Shown in pieces: positions 12,901-27,900 of a stretch of DNA of 64,000 nt (positions are counted from its first letter, which is position 1; every line of letters starts with the position of its first letter). The stretch is from Rhinolophus ferrumequinum. Its lineage: Eukaryota > Chordata > Mammalia > Chiroptera > Rhinolophidae. The stretch covers positions 10,496,001 to 10,560,000 of the forward strand of contig NC_046292.1 in assembly GCF_004115265.2 (NCBI RefSeq). The letters are read 5' to 3'. Under the pieces are notes generated by a model. The model was not told the DNA's origin. It was given only the letters and a program-made list of their open reading frames with translations, and did no database searches. The translations under genes were made by a program, and so were the position numbers.

Positions 12901-15900
12901 GATAGTGAACGTGCACTGGAACACCACAGAGGTGACATAGGTGTTATCCTACCGGCATCCAAGGGAACCTGTGTTTTTTGGGTTTTTTTTAAAGATTTTT
13001 TATTGGGGAAGGGGAACAGGACTTTATTGGGGAACAGTGTGTACTTCCAGGACATTTTTCCAAGTCAAGTTGTTGTCCTCTCAATCTTAGTTGTGGAGGG
13101 TGCAGCTCAGCTCCAGGTCCAGTTTCCATTGCTAGTTGCAGGGTGCACAGCCCACCATCCCTTGGGGGAGTCAAGGAATTGAACTGGCAACCTTGTGGTT
13201 GAGAGTCCGTGCTCCAACCAACTGAGCCATCCGGGAGGCAGCTCAGCTCAAGGTGCCATGTTCAATCTTAGTTGCAGGGGACGGAGCCCACCATCCCTTG
13301 CGGGACTCGAGGAGTTGAACCGGCAGCTTGTAGTTGAGAGCCCACTGGCCCATGTGGGAATCGAACCAGCAGCCTTCGGAGTCAGGAGCACGGAGCTCTA
13401 ACCTCCTGAGCCACCGGGCCTACCCGGGAACCTGTGTTTTGATGTGAAGGCAGGATTCCCGGAGGGTTAGAGAGATAGGAGAGTTTAATAGTTAGTACAG
13501 GTAAATGAAAATGATAACCATGAAAGCAAGTTCTATGTGTTCTAGAAAGAGCGAGAAGCAGAAACAGCCCAGGTACTGATGATAAAAGATTGTGTTTTTT
13601 GATTTGTTATATTAATAGTTAAAGAGAAATGTCCTAGTCAAAGACAGTGTTGGCATTTTGCATTGGCCCATGATTCTACTAAGTGACATCTTCTCCATGG
13701 GAGGAAACGCTGTGGTTTTTCACGAGAGTTTTGTTTTGTTTTTGAGGAGTGGGAGTGCTGCCTGCATGAGCAGTGTGAGCAAGGGCTCTGTGCCGTGAGA
13801 AGCAGTCACTGCCCTCCAACAGTTTGTATATTGGTTGAAAGGAGAATTTAAAAAATCGCTAGGGCAAAGAGAAGTCCTCAGAGCAGGAGGCCTTAGCTGA
13901 GTCTTGACAAATTGGTAGAGTACAAAAAAGAAGTGGGCGTCAAGGTAGAAGGAACAGCCTAAGCATCCCGAAGTAAGAGGGGACATCCAGGTGGTCTTCT
14001 AAGGACCGTGAGGAGACAGACTAGTCTCAGGAGTGCTGAGGGTTCTGCTACACGTGGCTGGAAAGGGCTGGCCATGGAAGCTGTATAGCACAGTGACTGC
14101 AAAAGCAGGTTTCAGAGGCGCACAGACCTGGGTCTGGGTTTGTCACGGACTGTGCTGAACCTGACATTACTGGGCCTCAGTTAGCCTCAGCAGTCACAAC
14201 TTACTCATGGTGTTCTAATGAGAATGAGGTTACAGGAGCTAATACACGTAAAGCATTCAGCACAAGAGCTGGCACATCACAGGGCCTAAATAAAATATTA
14301 GCATCATCACCTGCAAGTGTCTGTGTGAACTGTGCAGTTTTCAGTCAGAGTCTTACACTGCACGTCTCTGTTTCTTCAAGCTCAGAGTTTGTCAAACTTC
14401 TTAAAAAGCCAGATGGTAAATATTTTCAGCCCATATGATCTTTGTCGAAGCCACTCAGTTCTGCCCTTGTAGCTGAAAGCAAGCACAGACAATCCGTACA
14501 TGTCTGGGTGTGGCTATGTTCCAGTAACCTTTGTTTACAATGACAGGCAGCAGGCTGGATTTGGCAGGCTGTACTCTATACGTACCTGTGTGCGCACATG
14601 AAAAAGTCCTCGTCGAGGTAGGCTAGGGATCACTTTCAGAGACATTGGTGTGACCCGTCCTATAGTCAACCAGATCTGTAGTGTAACTGTGATTTTGCAC
14701 ATTCTGTCAGGCTTGTGGAATGAATGTGGACTCTAGTAAACTCCATCATGTGCCCATGTATTCAGTTTTTCCAAAATATTTACTGATCACCTTCTAATAT
14801 GTCCCCACTGTCCTAGGCCCTGGGAGGGTCATAGTGGTAAGATCCCTGGCCTCACGTCGTGAATATTCCAGTAGGAAGAGATGAGTGGACAAACCAATTA
14901 CAAATTAGTATACAAACCAACACAAAGGTGATTTCAGATTGTGTTAAGTGTTAGGAAGGCATTGGGCAGGGTGATGTGACAAAGAATTGACAGGGGAATT
15001 TGCTGTGGACCACGTGGCCAGGAGAGATTGCCTAAGGAGGTGACATTGCATTCACCAAGGGACAGTGACTAGGAGAGGAGAATTAGACATTAGTCCAAGA
15101 AAATGAGGGGTGGTTTTAAAAAACACACCCAGAAGTGTGTAAAATAAAAAGGAAGCGATCCCTGTCCTCCATCTCCTCAGCCCCAATTCCGCTCCCTTTG
15201 AACAGGGCAAATAAATGAGACTTGATAACGTCACCGTCCTTCAGGGAATGCTCCTGGGTCAGGATGAGCTTGCCTTACCCAGGACAACCTAGGCCCCTCA
15301 CCACCTCAGTTTCGGCTCACACGCTGCCCCACCAGTGTAGGCTGTCAGTGAGCTCCTGTTTCTGGCCAGGCACACCTGCTGTGGGGTAGGGGTCTCCAGG
15401 TCGGGGTCCACTGATGCTGGCGAATAAGCAGCACTCGTGTCCAGCCTAGCCTGTCACTGCTGCTGGAAAAGCTGGCATGAGTGGTGGGCTTTTTCCCCTA
15501 TTTTCCCACTCCTTCAGGCAGGTGAGACCTGCCAGGACACTAAAAATTAGCTGGGGCAGCTCATTTCTAGAGAGGGCCTGGTAGTTAGATGTATGTGGGA
15601 ATTACACTCACCATTTGGTTTCAATCAATACTTTCATTCTCTCTGGCTTTATAGAGAAACTCTTAATAGTTTAAAAATCTTAAGAGTTCTAAAAACCCTG
15701 ACCTGAGTCACCCGGGCAGAGATCTAAAGACAATAATATCTACACACGCATTTTATAAACTGCAGTGCTAAGGATCGAAATTACTTCTCCTCACTTCCTC
15801 TTCCCCTGCCTGTCCTCATGTTGGCCGTAGCTCTTTCTCTGCGCCTTTCCTCTCTCACAGAAGAGAGGCTGTCTGGTGAGGGATGTGAGGGGCCCAGAGC

Positions 15901-18900
15901 CCCAGCCGGGAGCTACAGATGTGCGCACCTGACCCCACGAGGCAGCCTCCCAGGGCCAGCATTGGACACTAGTGAAGGGGTCACGGCTTTCTCTGAGCCC
16001 TGCCCGCCCATTCCATTTTAAGATACGGTTCTCCTTTTACAAAATGCTTCTCTAACATTAGGTCTCTGTTTGGAGCCTTGTGACACTGGGGTGCTTTCTG
16101 TCCCCGCGCAGAACGCCCTGGGCCCTCGCTTTCTCCGTGGTATGGCTCTAGCCTCAGGCCCATCCAGACTGAAGGGCCCTGCCTGATGAGCGGAGGCCTG
16201 GCAGACACCCACCTGCACCTGGGCTGAGACAGAAACTGGTTGCCACGTGGCAGCAGCAGGCCCCCTTTTCAGTCGGGGTGGGCTACAGCTGTCTCTGCGG
16301 TCACCCTGTAGTCACAGTTGACACTCAGAGTTTCAGTTGAAGCGGTGACGATTCCTGCAGGTCCCCCTGAAAACTCATCCAGCTGGAATCCATTGTGAAA
16401 AGAAATTCCCAGCAAAATTGAAAATCTGTTGCTGGCTGACAAAACCGTGAGGTCTGAAAAGTAATGCTGAGGAAGGGACGGAGCGGCGAAGACACGTTTT
16501 AATGGGGAAAGAAAGCTGGTGGTGGGAGTGTGGGCACTGAGGGGAGAGGAAGGTGGGCATTTGTAGGTACTGCGGGCTCTTCGGTGGCGCGTTCTCCCCC
16601 CTCGAGTCTTCCGCGCTCATCTCAGGCATCAGGACTCACCATGGCAAGAGGATGGTGCCACCGAAGCTGGCGGTGCCCTTTTGTCCCAGGAAGGCGGTGG
16701 GGCTTTTCTCCGTTTGGAGAGCAAGCTCTCCCCGGTGGCCTTGCTGCTGAGGAAGCAGGTTTCTCACTTGGGACCTGGAACCCCAAGTGCCGTGTGGAGT
16801 GACCACCTCTGGACCCAGAGCTCTCCTCTTTGGGAGTCTAAAGAAGGCAGCAGGGTGGGTTAGTTTGGGTTAACTTTGCTTTCCAGCCCTGTCCTTACTG
16901 CTGTTCGCTTAAGGTGCAAACATCCTAGGCCTTCCCAGAACTGTTTGAGGCAGGAGAATAAGGACGGTTTCTGGGAGAGTCCGTTTGGCTGGAGCAGGAA
17001 GGTTAGGCCATTGATCTGTTGGTTATTATAACTGTCCCGCATCCTGAGAATGGTTCCTCTAACTTGCTAGCAAAGCAGTTGGCCCTGCCACCTTCTGCCT
17101 CGTTTTGTCAAAGTATTTGTAGTTTATCTTTTTCCCCTTTGCTTATAAGTGTTTACAAACATTATAGGAATACATAAGAAAGTCTTAGTTTCCTATCTTC
17201 TCCCTTCCTGCCTGGGTGACTATACTTAAGAGTTGGAACTAACAGATGCTAAGAAACCCAGTAATATATGAGAACAAGGAAAGGACTGTTGTATAGTTGA
17301 AATCCACAAAAATCTCCAAACTCAAGCTTTGTAAATACTCAACCTCTCTTCACACTTTCACCCTAAGTTCTTTATTTTTGGTGTTACAGCCCACTAAGGC
17401 CTGAAATGTCCCAATACATTGAGAGGAAGGGTGTAATAATACCAGAGGAATCCTCACACTTCACTTACGGAGCACCTGCTGGTTACACACATTTCCTCAG
17501 TCAGGCTCACACCACGCTAGCAGGATAGGTCATGATCCCGGTTTCATACGTGAGGGAAATGAGCTTGAGGGACATAACTTGCCCAAGATTATAACCCTCC
17601 TAAGGGGCAGAGCTGGACCTGAACCATGTTTCTGGCTCTTGCTCTTTCCATTTCTCTGACCCTTATTCATCTCCATGGCATCTGCTTGGAAATGACAACA
17701 GATAACGCTCTCCACAGGCCAGTCCTCCATCAACTGCTCTTCATTTAACAGATATTTGTTGAGTGCCTGTGATGTGCTGAGCCCTCTTCTTCTTGTCACA
17801 GGAATCAGTGAGCAGAACTCACCAAGCCCCTGCCCCTTGGGGCTTACACCCTAGAAGTGGGACAGACGTTAAACAAATCCCAGTGGAGTAGGCGTATACC
17901 CCAGGTCTTCCCAATGGCCTTTATAACCATCAATTTGTGATCCATGGAGTTCTTGTCATGCTTCCTAACTCTATTTACATTTTTAGACTCTAAAGTCTCA
18001 GACTGGATTTGCACGGGCCTTGGAATGGAGGCCAGGGTCACCCCAGTGTCCTCCCAACCTAATATTGTGATTTAGACGGGGACTTGGTGGCCATTTTCCT
18101 TAGCAACAAGATGGTTGTTCGGGTAGAGGAAGGTTTCATGAGGTCACGTCGTAGGTACAGCAGAGGAAGAAGGAAGTGAAAGATGAACACTGAACCAGTG
18201 AAGGCTCCCTGTCTTTGAAAGACTGATGAAAATGAGCCTTTGAAAAACTCCCTTCTTCCTCCCACCGGTGCCCACACAGAACATTGAACGTGGAGCTCTC
18301 AGAAAACAGTACAGGGTTTCTGCCAGCTTCTGCTCCCATTCCAGCAGTGAAAGTGTGGAGCAGAATCGTGAGTGTGCGTGTTCTTTCAGGCCATTGGTTG
18401 GCTTCTAGGTCCCTGGTGTTTGCCTAGGGACCTCCTGGCAGAACCTCTTACCATTTTCCTCCCCACTTTGAAAGCAGTCCTTGGTTCCCTCAGAAGAGGT
18501 CAAGCCCTGTGCTGAGTTCAGCGGCAGAACAATCCTAGGACGTTGGGGCTGGGACACTCCCCTTCCAGGAAGGAGAAGCAGTTAACTGCTTTTGGAAACC
18601 ATGTTCTGTCAAATTATCCGAAGATCTGTGCCCAACTGAGCCAGTCCCTTTCTGCGATCATTGTTCCAACACCCCAAAGAAAGCATAAAAAAATGAAACC
18701 CACGGATAATTCAAGTACCTGCTTTTTCCAGCTTTTACCCCCTGTATACCGTGTTTCCCCAAAAATAAGACCGAGCCAGACCATCAGCTCTAATGTGTCT
18801 TTTGGAGCAAAAATTAATATAAGACTTGGTCTTATATAAGATCCGGTCTTATGTAAGACGCAGTAGAGCTGATGGTCCAACTAGGTCTTATTTTCGGGGA

Positions 18901-21900
18901 AACGTGGTATCTTGCAGTAGCTGCCAGTAAAAGAGAGAGCCTAACAGCTTCCCAGCAAAAGGGCTAATGAGTAATGATTTGGGAGGTGGGAGAGAAAGCT
19001 GGATAATTGGGTGTGTTTAGTGGCAAATGAATGGTTAAGAAGCATTGGTTTCACCCAGCATGCTTACGGAACAATGCAGGCCCATGGCAAACACAGCACA
19101 CGCTTTATGACAATTCTACATGTGGGGGTCCCAGTCAGTCCCAGGATGCCACCCAGCGTGGGCACAAGCCCCTCCTAGACAGGGGCATTGGCTGAAAGAC
19201 AGTGTTTTTCATGGCCACGGAGAAACCAGGCTGATAGTTTCTGAATTGCAGGGGCTCTGATTGGTTCTCATGTATGGGTGATTTCTGGGTTCTCTAGTTC
19301 TGTAATCTACTGTAATTGATTGTCACTGGAAAGAAAAGATTTTTTCAGGATACAGTAGGGTGGGATCTAAGATATTTTAAGATTACGAGAGTAAGTCCGC
19401 AGCATTGTGGTTGCCTGGGGTTGGTGGAGCAGTGGACACCCAGCCGGCTGAAGCCTCTGTGGACTCTCATGTTTTCTGGGAAAGAAGCGATGAGGACATT
19501 CCTGACATTGTCCCCACCCCCCGTTATACAGAGTGTTGGGAATGGGCCAAGGCCCCTCTGCCCTCCTCAGTGAGTGTGGAATGAGGACTTCCAGATGGTT
19601 ACAGCAGGTGCCCTGACCTTCGCTCTATCCCCAGGTGGGATGGAAGCAGAAGGGGCTCCAGGAGAGCTACTCGGGGTGTCTGAGCACACACACCAGGCCA
19701 AGACTCCGCAGTGAAACAGAAGGACCGCTGGACACAGCCAGGAGGTGCCCTCACCTCCCTGGGCCCAGTCTCCCTGCCTAAAAATGAGGGTTCTGGCTAA
19801 GTGACTCTTTTTCTGATTTTCAGTGCATTCAGAAGCCAAAGTTTCATTCACTGATAGCCTGTCTCTCGCTCACTCCAACTCCCCGCACATGCCCTCCTGC
19901 TCAAGGCATTCTTACGGAATGACAGGCCGCAGGAAACTCCGCTTGCAACTCCACCCAGCCTTGTCTGAGATTCCCGTGGAGATTCTCCACAGAAAGCTGT
20001 TGGCTGTGGCCTTCCATTCCTTGGATTATGTAAAACAGGCATTATTGCTCTTAGACGCTTTGCTGAACCTTAAAAGACTCCAGGCTGCTGCCTTATTTTT
20101 TTATTTATTTGTTTACCTGTTTATTTTTGGCGGGATGGATGGTCAGCACTGGCCTTTCTCATCCAATCCATGAGTGTCTGTGCCTGCAGCCAGCGCAGGC
20201 TGTTGGTGCAAGATCAGGGTGGGGAAGTCGATTTGGTGGCCTCCTGAAGGGGACATTGGGTAGGTCTAAACACACCAACCCTTCTCCAGCTGTCACTGAT
20301 AGGGACGACCCCTCTTAGGGTCCCTCTCCCTGGGAGTGTCCAGGCGTCAAGGTTTGGGGACATCCCAAGCCCATCGGTAATAAACAGTATCACGTGGCTT
20401 GATCTCTGCCTTTCCCCTGAGGGTCTGCCTCCAAAAGAAGGTGAATGTCCCTGAGGCCCAGAGGGGTGGCTTCACCCATCAGTCGCCACTCTGTGAGTAG
20501 AATTCCAAAGGCAAGATAGGCAGTGCCCTTGCCCTTTCCACAAGACTCACCTCGCGCACCCAGCATACCTGCAGCAGCACCCAGTGAGAGGCAGCCTCAG
20601 GGATTAGGTGGCCTGCCGCTCGTGGCTCTGAGTTTGAGTTGAGCTCATGGAACAGGGCCATCCTGGACTTAATTTCTAAAAGAGTTGATTTGAGGTCAGG
20701 CGGCAGTCCACACTTCCTTCATTTGAGCTCTTTTCTGCTTTTGGATTTCCACTCCTAGACCTGGCCTGCTGAGGCTGTTCTAAACATTCTGTCATTTAAA
20801 TATCCCTGGTCTCCGCAAGCCACTAGGGACGCTGCTGTTTCCTGGCGACCTCCTCCCTGGGCAGCGGAAGAGAGAGCAGGTTTCTCGTGCAGTGATAGGT
20901 CTGTGCCTTCTGTGTGCTGAGCAGGGGTGCAGTGAGCCCCGCGGTGGTCGGCCAGTTCACACAGACACCTTTACAGCCCTGTGTCTCTCCAGTCTCGCAG
21001 ACTCTCCTGCTGTCATTGGGGCCGGATTTTTATCCTGCTCTGCAAATATGGGAGTGGGACCCTCTCCCGCCACAGTACAGCTTGTGAGCAGGCAGCAGAG
21101 TTTGATTTCAGATCTCCCACCTGTTTATGAGCAATGGCACAGCCTCTTTAGTCTTGACTGACCAGGGAGAAAGAAAGGAGGGCACCTGTGACAGTCTTAT
21201 TTTCATTTGGCCATTTACAATCTTTCACAGCTCCCTGTAAATTAATCTGCTAGGGACCAATTCTGGAAGGAGTTCTTGATACCGACCATAGAACCAGAAA
21301 TCATTCTGTGGTTGTATGTCTATAAGAGAAGACGGTGTAGAAGGCTGGGCCGTGGCAGCTCAGAGCAAAGAGTGGGCCTAACCCTAATTAAAATGCTCTG
21401 AGTCAGGCATTTTTGGCTTGCCGGCGTGTGCCACCCACATTTCCCCACAGCCATGGGGTCTGGCAGTCTCGTGACGGCCGTTCCTCCCAGCGTGCTCTGC
21501 GGGGAGCACTGTCCTCCTGACTTGGAGAGTCTGGGGTGGGTTGAGCCCAGCTCTTCCCGGCCTGGTGCCTGAGCAAGCCCGGGGCTCAGGAGCCAGGGGA
21601 GGAGAGCAGCTGAGTCAATCCAGGGTGTGGTCTGAGAACATGCCTGTGAGGGGAGGCCGGAGTTTAGGGAAACCACGGCTTTTCCCCCCATTATTATTAC
21701 TACTTTAAATCTTAGTCCTTCTCTTCATTCTCAGCTGACCTTGCTTATTTTTAAATATTCTTCTGATGAGAACTTTTTCACCCTCCCACCATCAAGCTTA
21801 CCAACCCACTTGCATCTGGGCTCCCATCTGTGGCCACCACTCTTCTGGGACAGTGGATCCCATCCTGTCTTTCCTGCTCAAGGACTTGACTTTCTTGCTC

Positions 21901-24900
21901 CACCCCCATTTTCTTTTGGCAAAAGTGGTGAGAGGGTTTTTCTGTTTCGCTGTCTCCTTTCCTTCCTTCTTTCCTTCCTTCCTTCCTTCGTCCCTCTGTC
22001 TGTCCCTCCCTCCCTCCTTCCTCTTCCCCTCTCTCTCCTAACCACAAATAGTCAGTGCTGTGTAGTATACTGAAGCCCCATGGACAGCTCTTACCATCTC
22101 ATGGACGTCTTGTGTCTGCTAACCCCACGTTCCTCCATTATTTTGAAGCAGGCATCCATACATTTTTCAGTAAACACTGCTCAAAGATTAGGATTTTTTT
22201 CTCACGTAACTCCATACCACTATCACACTTTAAAAATGTAATAATAATTTTTCTTCAATGTCATCAAATATCTATTAAGTTTTCAAGTTTCAATTGCCTC
22301 ATCAACCTCATTTTAAAAATACCTCGTGGGGCCGGACTGGTGGCTGAGGTGGTTGGAGGGCCGTGCTCCTAACAACGAGGTCGCCGGTTCGATTCCCACA
22401 TGGGCCAGTGAGCTGCGCCCTCTACAGCTAAGATTGTGAACAACGGCTCTCCCTGCAGCTGGGCTGCCGTGGGCCACCGTGTGCCCCCCTAAGTGGCCCA
22501 TGCGGCAGCTGGTGAGAGCTGTTGTGAGCTGCTGTGAGTGGCCGACCAACAACTGGCAACCAACTGCCTCAGCCAGGGGGAGCGCAAGGCTCCTAATACC
22601 AGCTTGGGCCCGGGACCTGTGTCCTATACGACGAGACAGAACCGGGCTTGAACCGGGGCGAGGGGGGGAGGCAGTAGAAAGTTGGGGGGGAGCCTCGTTT
22701 GCTTGAAGCAGGATTCAGATGAGTTTCGATTCTCCTTGACGAGCTCCTGCCAGGCTTTCTTCCCTACCCCTTCCCGAGAACTGCTGTTGCCAAGGTTCCC
22801 AGCACCTCCCTTTATGTGGGAATGTGACCCTGATGAACTGATCATCCCCGCCCTTTGGAAACTGCCTTCACTTGGCTACTGGAACACACCCTGTCCAGAT
22901 TTTCCGCCCACCTCACTGGCTGTGCCTTCTCAGTCTAAAGCAGTGGTCCTCAGCCCTGGCTGGACATTAGAATTGCCTAGGGAGTGCTAAAAAGAAATGC
23001 TGGTTCCTGGGCTCCACCTCCAGAGTTTCTGATGTAGTTGATCTGGGAAGGCACCTGGGTGTTGTTACGTTCCTCCGGTTCCCGACGTAGTTCTCTTGTG
23101 CAGACTGGATGAGGATCCCTGATCTAACCCTGGACTGGCTCAGTACTCAGATGCATCTCTTTCTGCATTTTAAAGATGATCTCATCCAGTTCCACAGCTT
23201 TTAATACCATCTAAAGGCTGATGGTGCTGACCTCTCCCTGAACTCCAGAGCCATTTATACAGCTGCCCCGGCCTCAGGACCTTTGCACCTGCTGTCCCTC
23301 TAACTAAAATACTCTTTTCCCAGAAACCTCAGGAGTCATTTCCTCAGTGAGATCTGCTCTGACCCCATATTTATTTATTTATTTATTTTTAATTTTTTTT
23401 TAAAGTTTTTTTTTGGCGGGGGAAGGGGAACAGGGCTTTATTGGGGAACAGTGTGTACTTCCAGGACTTTTTTCCAAGTCAAGTTGTTGTCCTTTCAATC
23501 TTAGTTGTGGAGGGTGCCGTTCAGCTTCAAGTTATCCTTTCAGTCTTAGTTGTGGAGGGCGCAGCTCAGCTCCAGGTCCAGTTGCCATTGCTAGTTGCCG
23601 GGGGCACAGCCCACCATCCCCTGCGGGAGTCGAACCGGCAACCTTGTGGTTGAAAGGATGTGCTCCAACCAACTGAGCCATCTGGGAGCTCAGCAGCAGC
23701 TCAGCTCAAGGTGCTGTGTTCAATCTTAGTTGCAGGGGTCGCTGCCCACCATCCCTTGCGGGACTCGAGGAATTGAACTGGCAACCTTGTGGTTGAGAGC
23801 CCACTGGGCCATGTGGGAATCGAACCGGCAGCCTTCGGAGTTAGGATCATGGATCTCTAACCGCCTGAGCCATCGGGCCGGGCCTCTGACCCCATATTTA
23901 TAACTGATCCCCTGATCCCTGCTTTGTTTTTTTATAGCATTATTATTACCTAACGTGATTTTACATATTTGCACATAGTTTACCTCTATCTGCCACCAGG
24001 ATATAAGGGCAAGGATTTCTGTGTAAGAATAGTATCAGATATACACATTGTGGGTACTCAGTAAATATTTGTTGAAATATGTGAATCTCCAAAGCTTGAG
24101 TCTCCCTCTCTAGCCGCGGCTGAACTGAGCTTTGGGCAAAGACACAGCTTCCAGCCCAGCCTGTCACAGGTGTGCATTCCTTTCCACCTCTCCTCGGGGC
24201 TCTAGACCAGAGGTCAGCTAACTTCTTCTGTAGTAAAGGACCAGATAGTAAATATTTAGTTCTGCAGGCCATACAGTATCTGTTGCATCTACTCAACTCT
24301 GCTGTCATAGCCTGAAAGCAGCTGTAGATAGTACAAAAACAACTGACTGTATTCCAATAAAACTTTGTTTACAAAAATAGGAGGCAGACGCACTGGCCAT
24401 AGTTTGCCAGCCCTGAAACACTCACAACTACTTGGCAATCTGATCAGCAGGATGAATTTCTTCCCAGAAGTGGGGAAGCTCCTCCTGGAGCAACCGTGAC
24501 GTGTACTAACCAAATGATACACGTCTTCACTGGGAAAGTGTCATTGTGTCATTGTGTGAGAGGATGGAGAGAGTAATGGGCAAGCCTTCCTCTTAAAGCA
24601 GCCGCACTGGCTGTTCTGGGCCTGTCTTCCAAGCAGCAGAGCTGCAGAAGACACTGAGCTTGTATCCACCACGTGACTTACAAGAGAGCAGGCAGCACTT
24701 CTCTTTCTTGGGTTCTCCTACAAGTTAGCATAGAGTGTGACATTTTATATGCATTATTCATTCAGGGATCTTGAACCCAGGTTGGATGAAATGATTTAAA
24801 ATCCAGCTCTGCCCCTTACTCTCTCTGTGACCTACTTTATGGGGTGCTGTGATGATTAAATAATGTTTGCAAAGTACGTCATCATCATAGCTGCTAACAT

Positions 24901-27900
24901 TTATTAAGTGTCTTCAAGGTATCACGCACTTTGATAAATATAGTAGAAGTAGTATCTGAACCCTCACAGCAACGTTTAGAGAGGGTACTATCCTCATTTT
25001 ACAGATGAGGAAACCGAGGTTAGAGAACTTAAGTAACTTGCCCAAGGTCACACAGTGAGTAGCAAAGCCCACATTCAAATCCAAGTTGTCTGCCCTCAGA
25101 ATCCTTAAGCAGAGCACTTAAGCACTCTGCTGCCTTCTAGTGCACCTAATAAGAAGCACTCAGTAGATGACGACTCTAATTGTAGCCAGTTTTGGCTTCC
25201 CCAGCAAGTATTGTATGTGACCGAAGAGTGATTTGGAATAAAAGTTGATAATTGTGCTTCTAGGCTGAATTATGTTCATTATGCCCATTCCATTAAGTCT
25301 GTTGTTGCTCAAGGGCCCTCATTTATTCAGTGTTTGCTTTCCTCCCACTCCCCACTTTTTCAGAGCCTGCAGATCTTACTGGTGCAGCAAGTAGTTACAG
25401 GCTGAATGCCTCTGTATGTCGCTGACCAACTCTCCAAGTAGGAGCTCAAGCTGTTGACAGCTCCTAAATTTCTTCCCTCATTGATTCAGAAACATTCCCT
25501 CTCTTCTTCCTACTCCTCTCAAGAACCATGCTGGGTTGTAGCCTTGATTCAAGATCTCCTTGTCCCCTGAGATCATGGAAAATTTTTATCAACCTGCTGT
25601 AAAAGAGCGATGAAAGAATATGCTTTGGAACCACCTGCTAGTGAGCTAATGAACAGAAAAGCAGTCATTGAGAGCAGGGTACCTCGTCGTGTCTTTGCAC
25701 CTGAGCTATGGTTAGCCAAGTGCTGTGTCATTAGTTTGACTAAGACTGGGGTCATTATTCCTAATAACTTCGGTAAATGTTTATCGAGCACTTGCTGCTT
25801 CCCAGGACCTATGCTAAGCCTTTTGCATGCTTTATCATTTGCTCCCCTCCACCAGCACTGTCCAGTGGAACTTTCTGCAGTGATGGAAAAGTTCTGTAGC
25901 TGTATGGCCAGTGCAGTGGCCATTAGCCACGTGTGGTCACTGAGCATTTGAAATATGGCCAGTGCAACTGAAGAACTAAACTTTCTATTTTGTTTAATTT
26001 TAATTAATTTAAATTTAAATAGTCACATATAGATAGTAGCTACTGTCTAGAGAGCTCAGCTCTAAGTAATCCTTTTAACCCATTTTACAGAAGAGAAAAA
26101 TGAGATTTAGAGGTTTAAGTAATTTGTCAAAGGGCTCAACTCGAGTAGCAAAGCCAGGCTTTGGATCCATGATTCCTGCCCAGAGCCCCCACTCTTCACC
26201 ACCATGTTATACATTCTTTCTATTATATCTTTTGCAGAACTTGTTTCCTGGTTGCAGACTGTTCTCTAATGCATAATACCCACCTTGATATACATATGCA
26301 TACATACCCACCTTGATTATACATATGCATAATGTATATGTATGCAACCCACCTTGAACTAAATGTGCAAGACCTATGTAAAGAAAGCTGTAAAACTTAC
26401 CAAAGGATATAAAGAAAAGAACTGTATAAGTGGGGAGGGGGCGTGTGAAATCCATGTTCCTGGATGGAAAGATTCAGTATTACAAGAATACTATTTCTCC
26501 CCACAAATAATTTCTAGATTCAGTATAATTCTACTACAGGTCCAAAAAGGAATTGTAATAAAATTTGATTCTAAAGAATGTGCCAGAATAGTCTAAACAG
26601 TTTTGAAAACTTATAGTTGGGGGATGGGTGGACTCATTCACATATCAAAATGATGAATAAAGTGAAAATAATTAAAAATAGGGGACTGCCGCAAAGGATG
26701 GTGGGCAGTGCCCCCTACAACTAAGATTGAACACGGCACCTTGAGCTGAGCTGCCGCTGAGCTTCCAGATGGCTCAGTTGGTTGGAGCACGTCCTCTCAT
26801 CCACAAGGTTGCCAGTTCAATTCCTCGACTCCCGCAAGGGATGGTGGGCAGCGCCCCCTGCAACTAAAATTGAACACGGCACCTTGAGCTGAGCTGCTGC
26901 TGAGCTCCCAGATGGCTCAGTTGGTTGGAATGTGTCCTCTCAACCACAAGGTTGCCGGTTCGACACCCGCAAGGGATGGTGGACTGCGCCCCCTGCAACT
27001 AGAAAACGGCAACTGGACCTGGAGCTGAGCTGCGCCCTCCACAACTAAGATTGAAAGGACAACAACTTGAAGCTGAACCACAACCTCCACAACTAAAATT
27101 GAAAGGACAACAACTTGACTTGGAAAAAAGTCCTGGAAGTACACACTGTTCCCCAATAAAGTCCTGTTCCCCTTCCCCAATAAAATCTGTAAAAAAAAAA
27201 AATAATAATAGGGAACTGCCACAGAAATAGACAAAGGACCAGTTAAAATAGTCTAGAAAGGTGGCATATTAAATCACAAATCAGTAAGGGACCATTAATA
27301 AATGTGGAAAATGGGTTATCCATCCAAAAAATAATAAGCTGGATCCTTATGCCCCATACAAAGATCTAAACCTAAAAAAGGAAACCAAAGAAGTCTTAAA
27401 ACTATAGAAGAATAGAGGTACTTTTGTAACATTACACTGAGAAAAATGGAAAACTATAAAGGAAGGTAATGATAGATGTGACTACATAAAAAGTAAAAAT
27501 TTCTCAATAGGGAAAAAAACACCAAAAGCAAAGTTGAAAGGTCATTTGACACTGGGCAAAACACCAAAAAAACAAAACGGAACAAAAAAACCATAGCAAC
27601 AAACAGGGTTAAATCCTTAAAAAACAAAGAGCTGTAACAGATAAGTAAGAAAAAGATAGGCAGCCAGAAGATTGAGCAGAAGTTATGAACAGGCATTTCA
27701 CAGAAAAATTAAATAGAAACAGTTAATAAGGATGGTCGACTGCATTAGAGACCAGAGAAATATAATTTAAAACAGTTAGTTACTGTTTTTCACCAACTGG
27801 ACTGGCAAGAGTTAGACTGATTATATCCTTGTTGGCCAGCATGGTGGGAATGTACCATGTTTCCCCGAAAATAAGACCTAGCTGGACAATCAGCTCTAAT

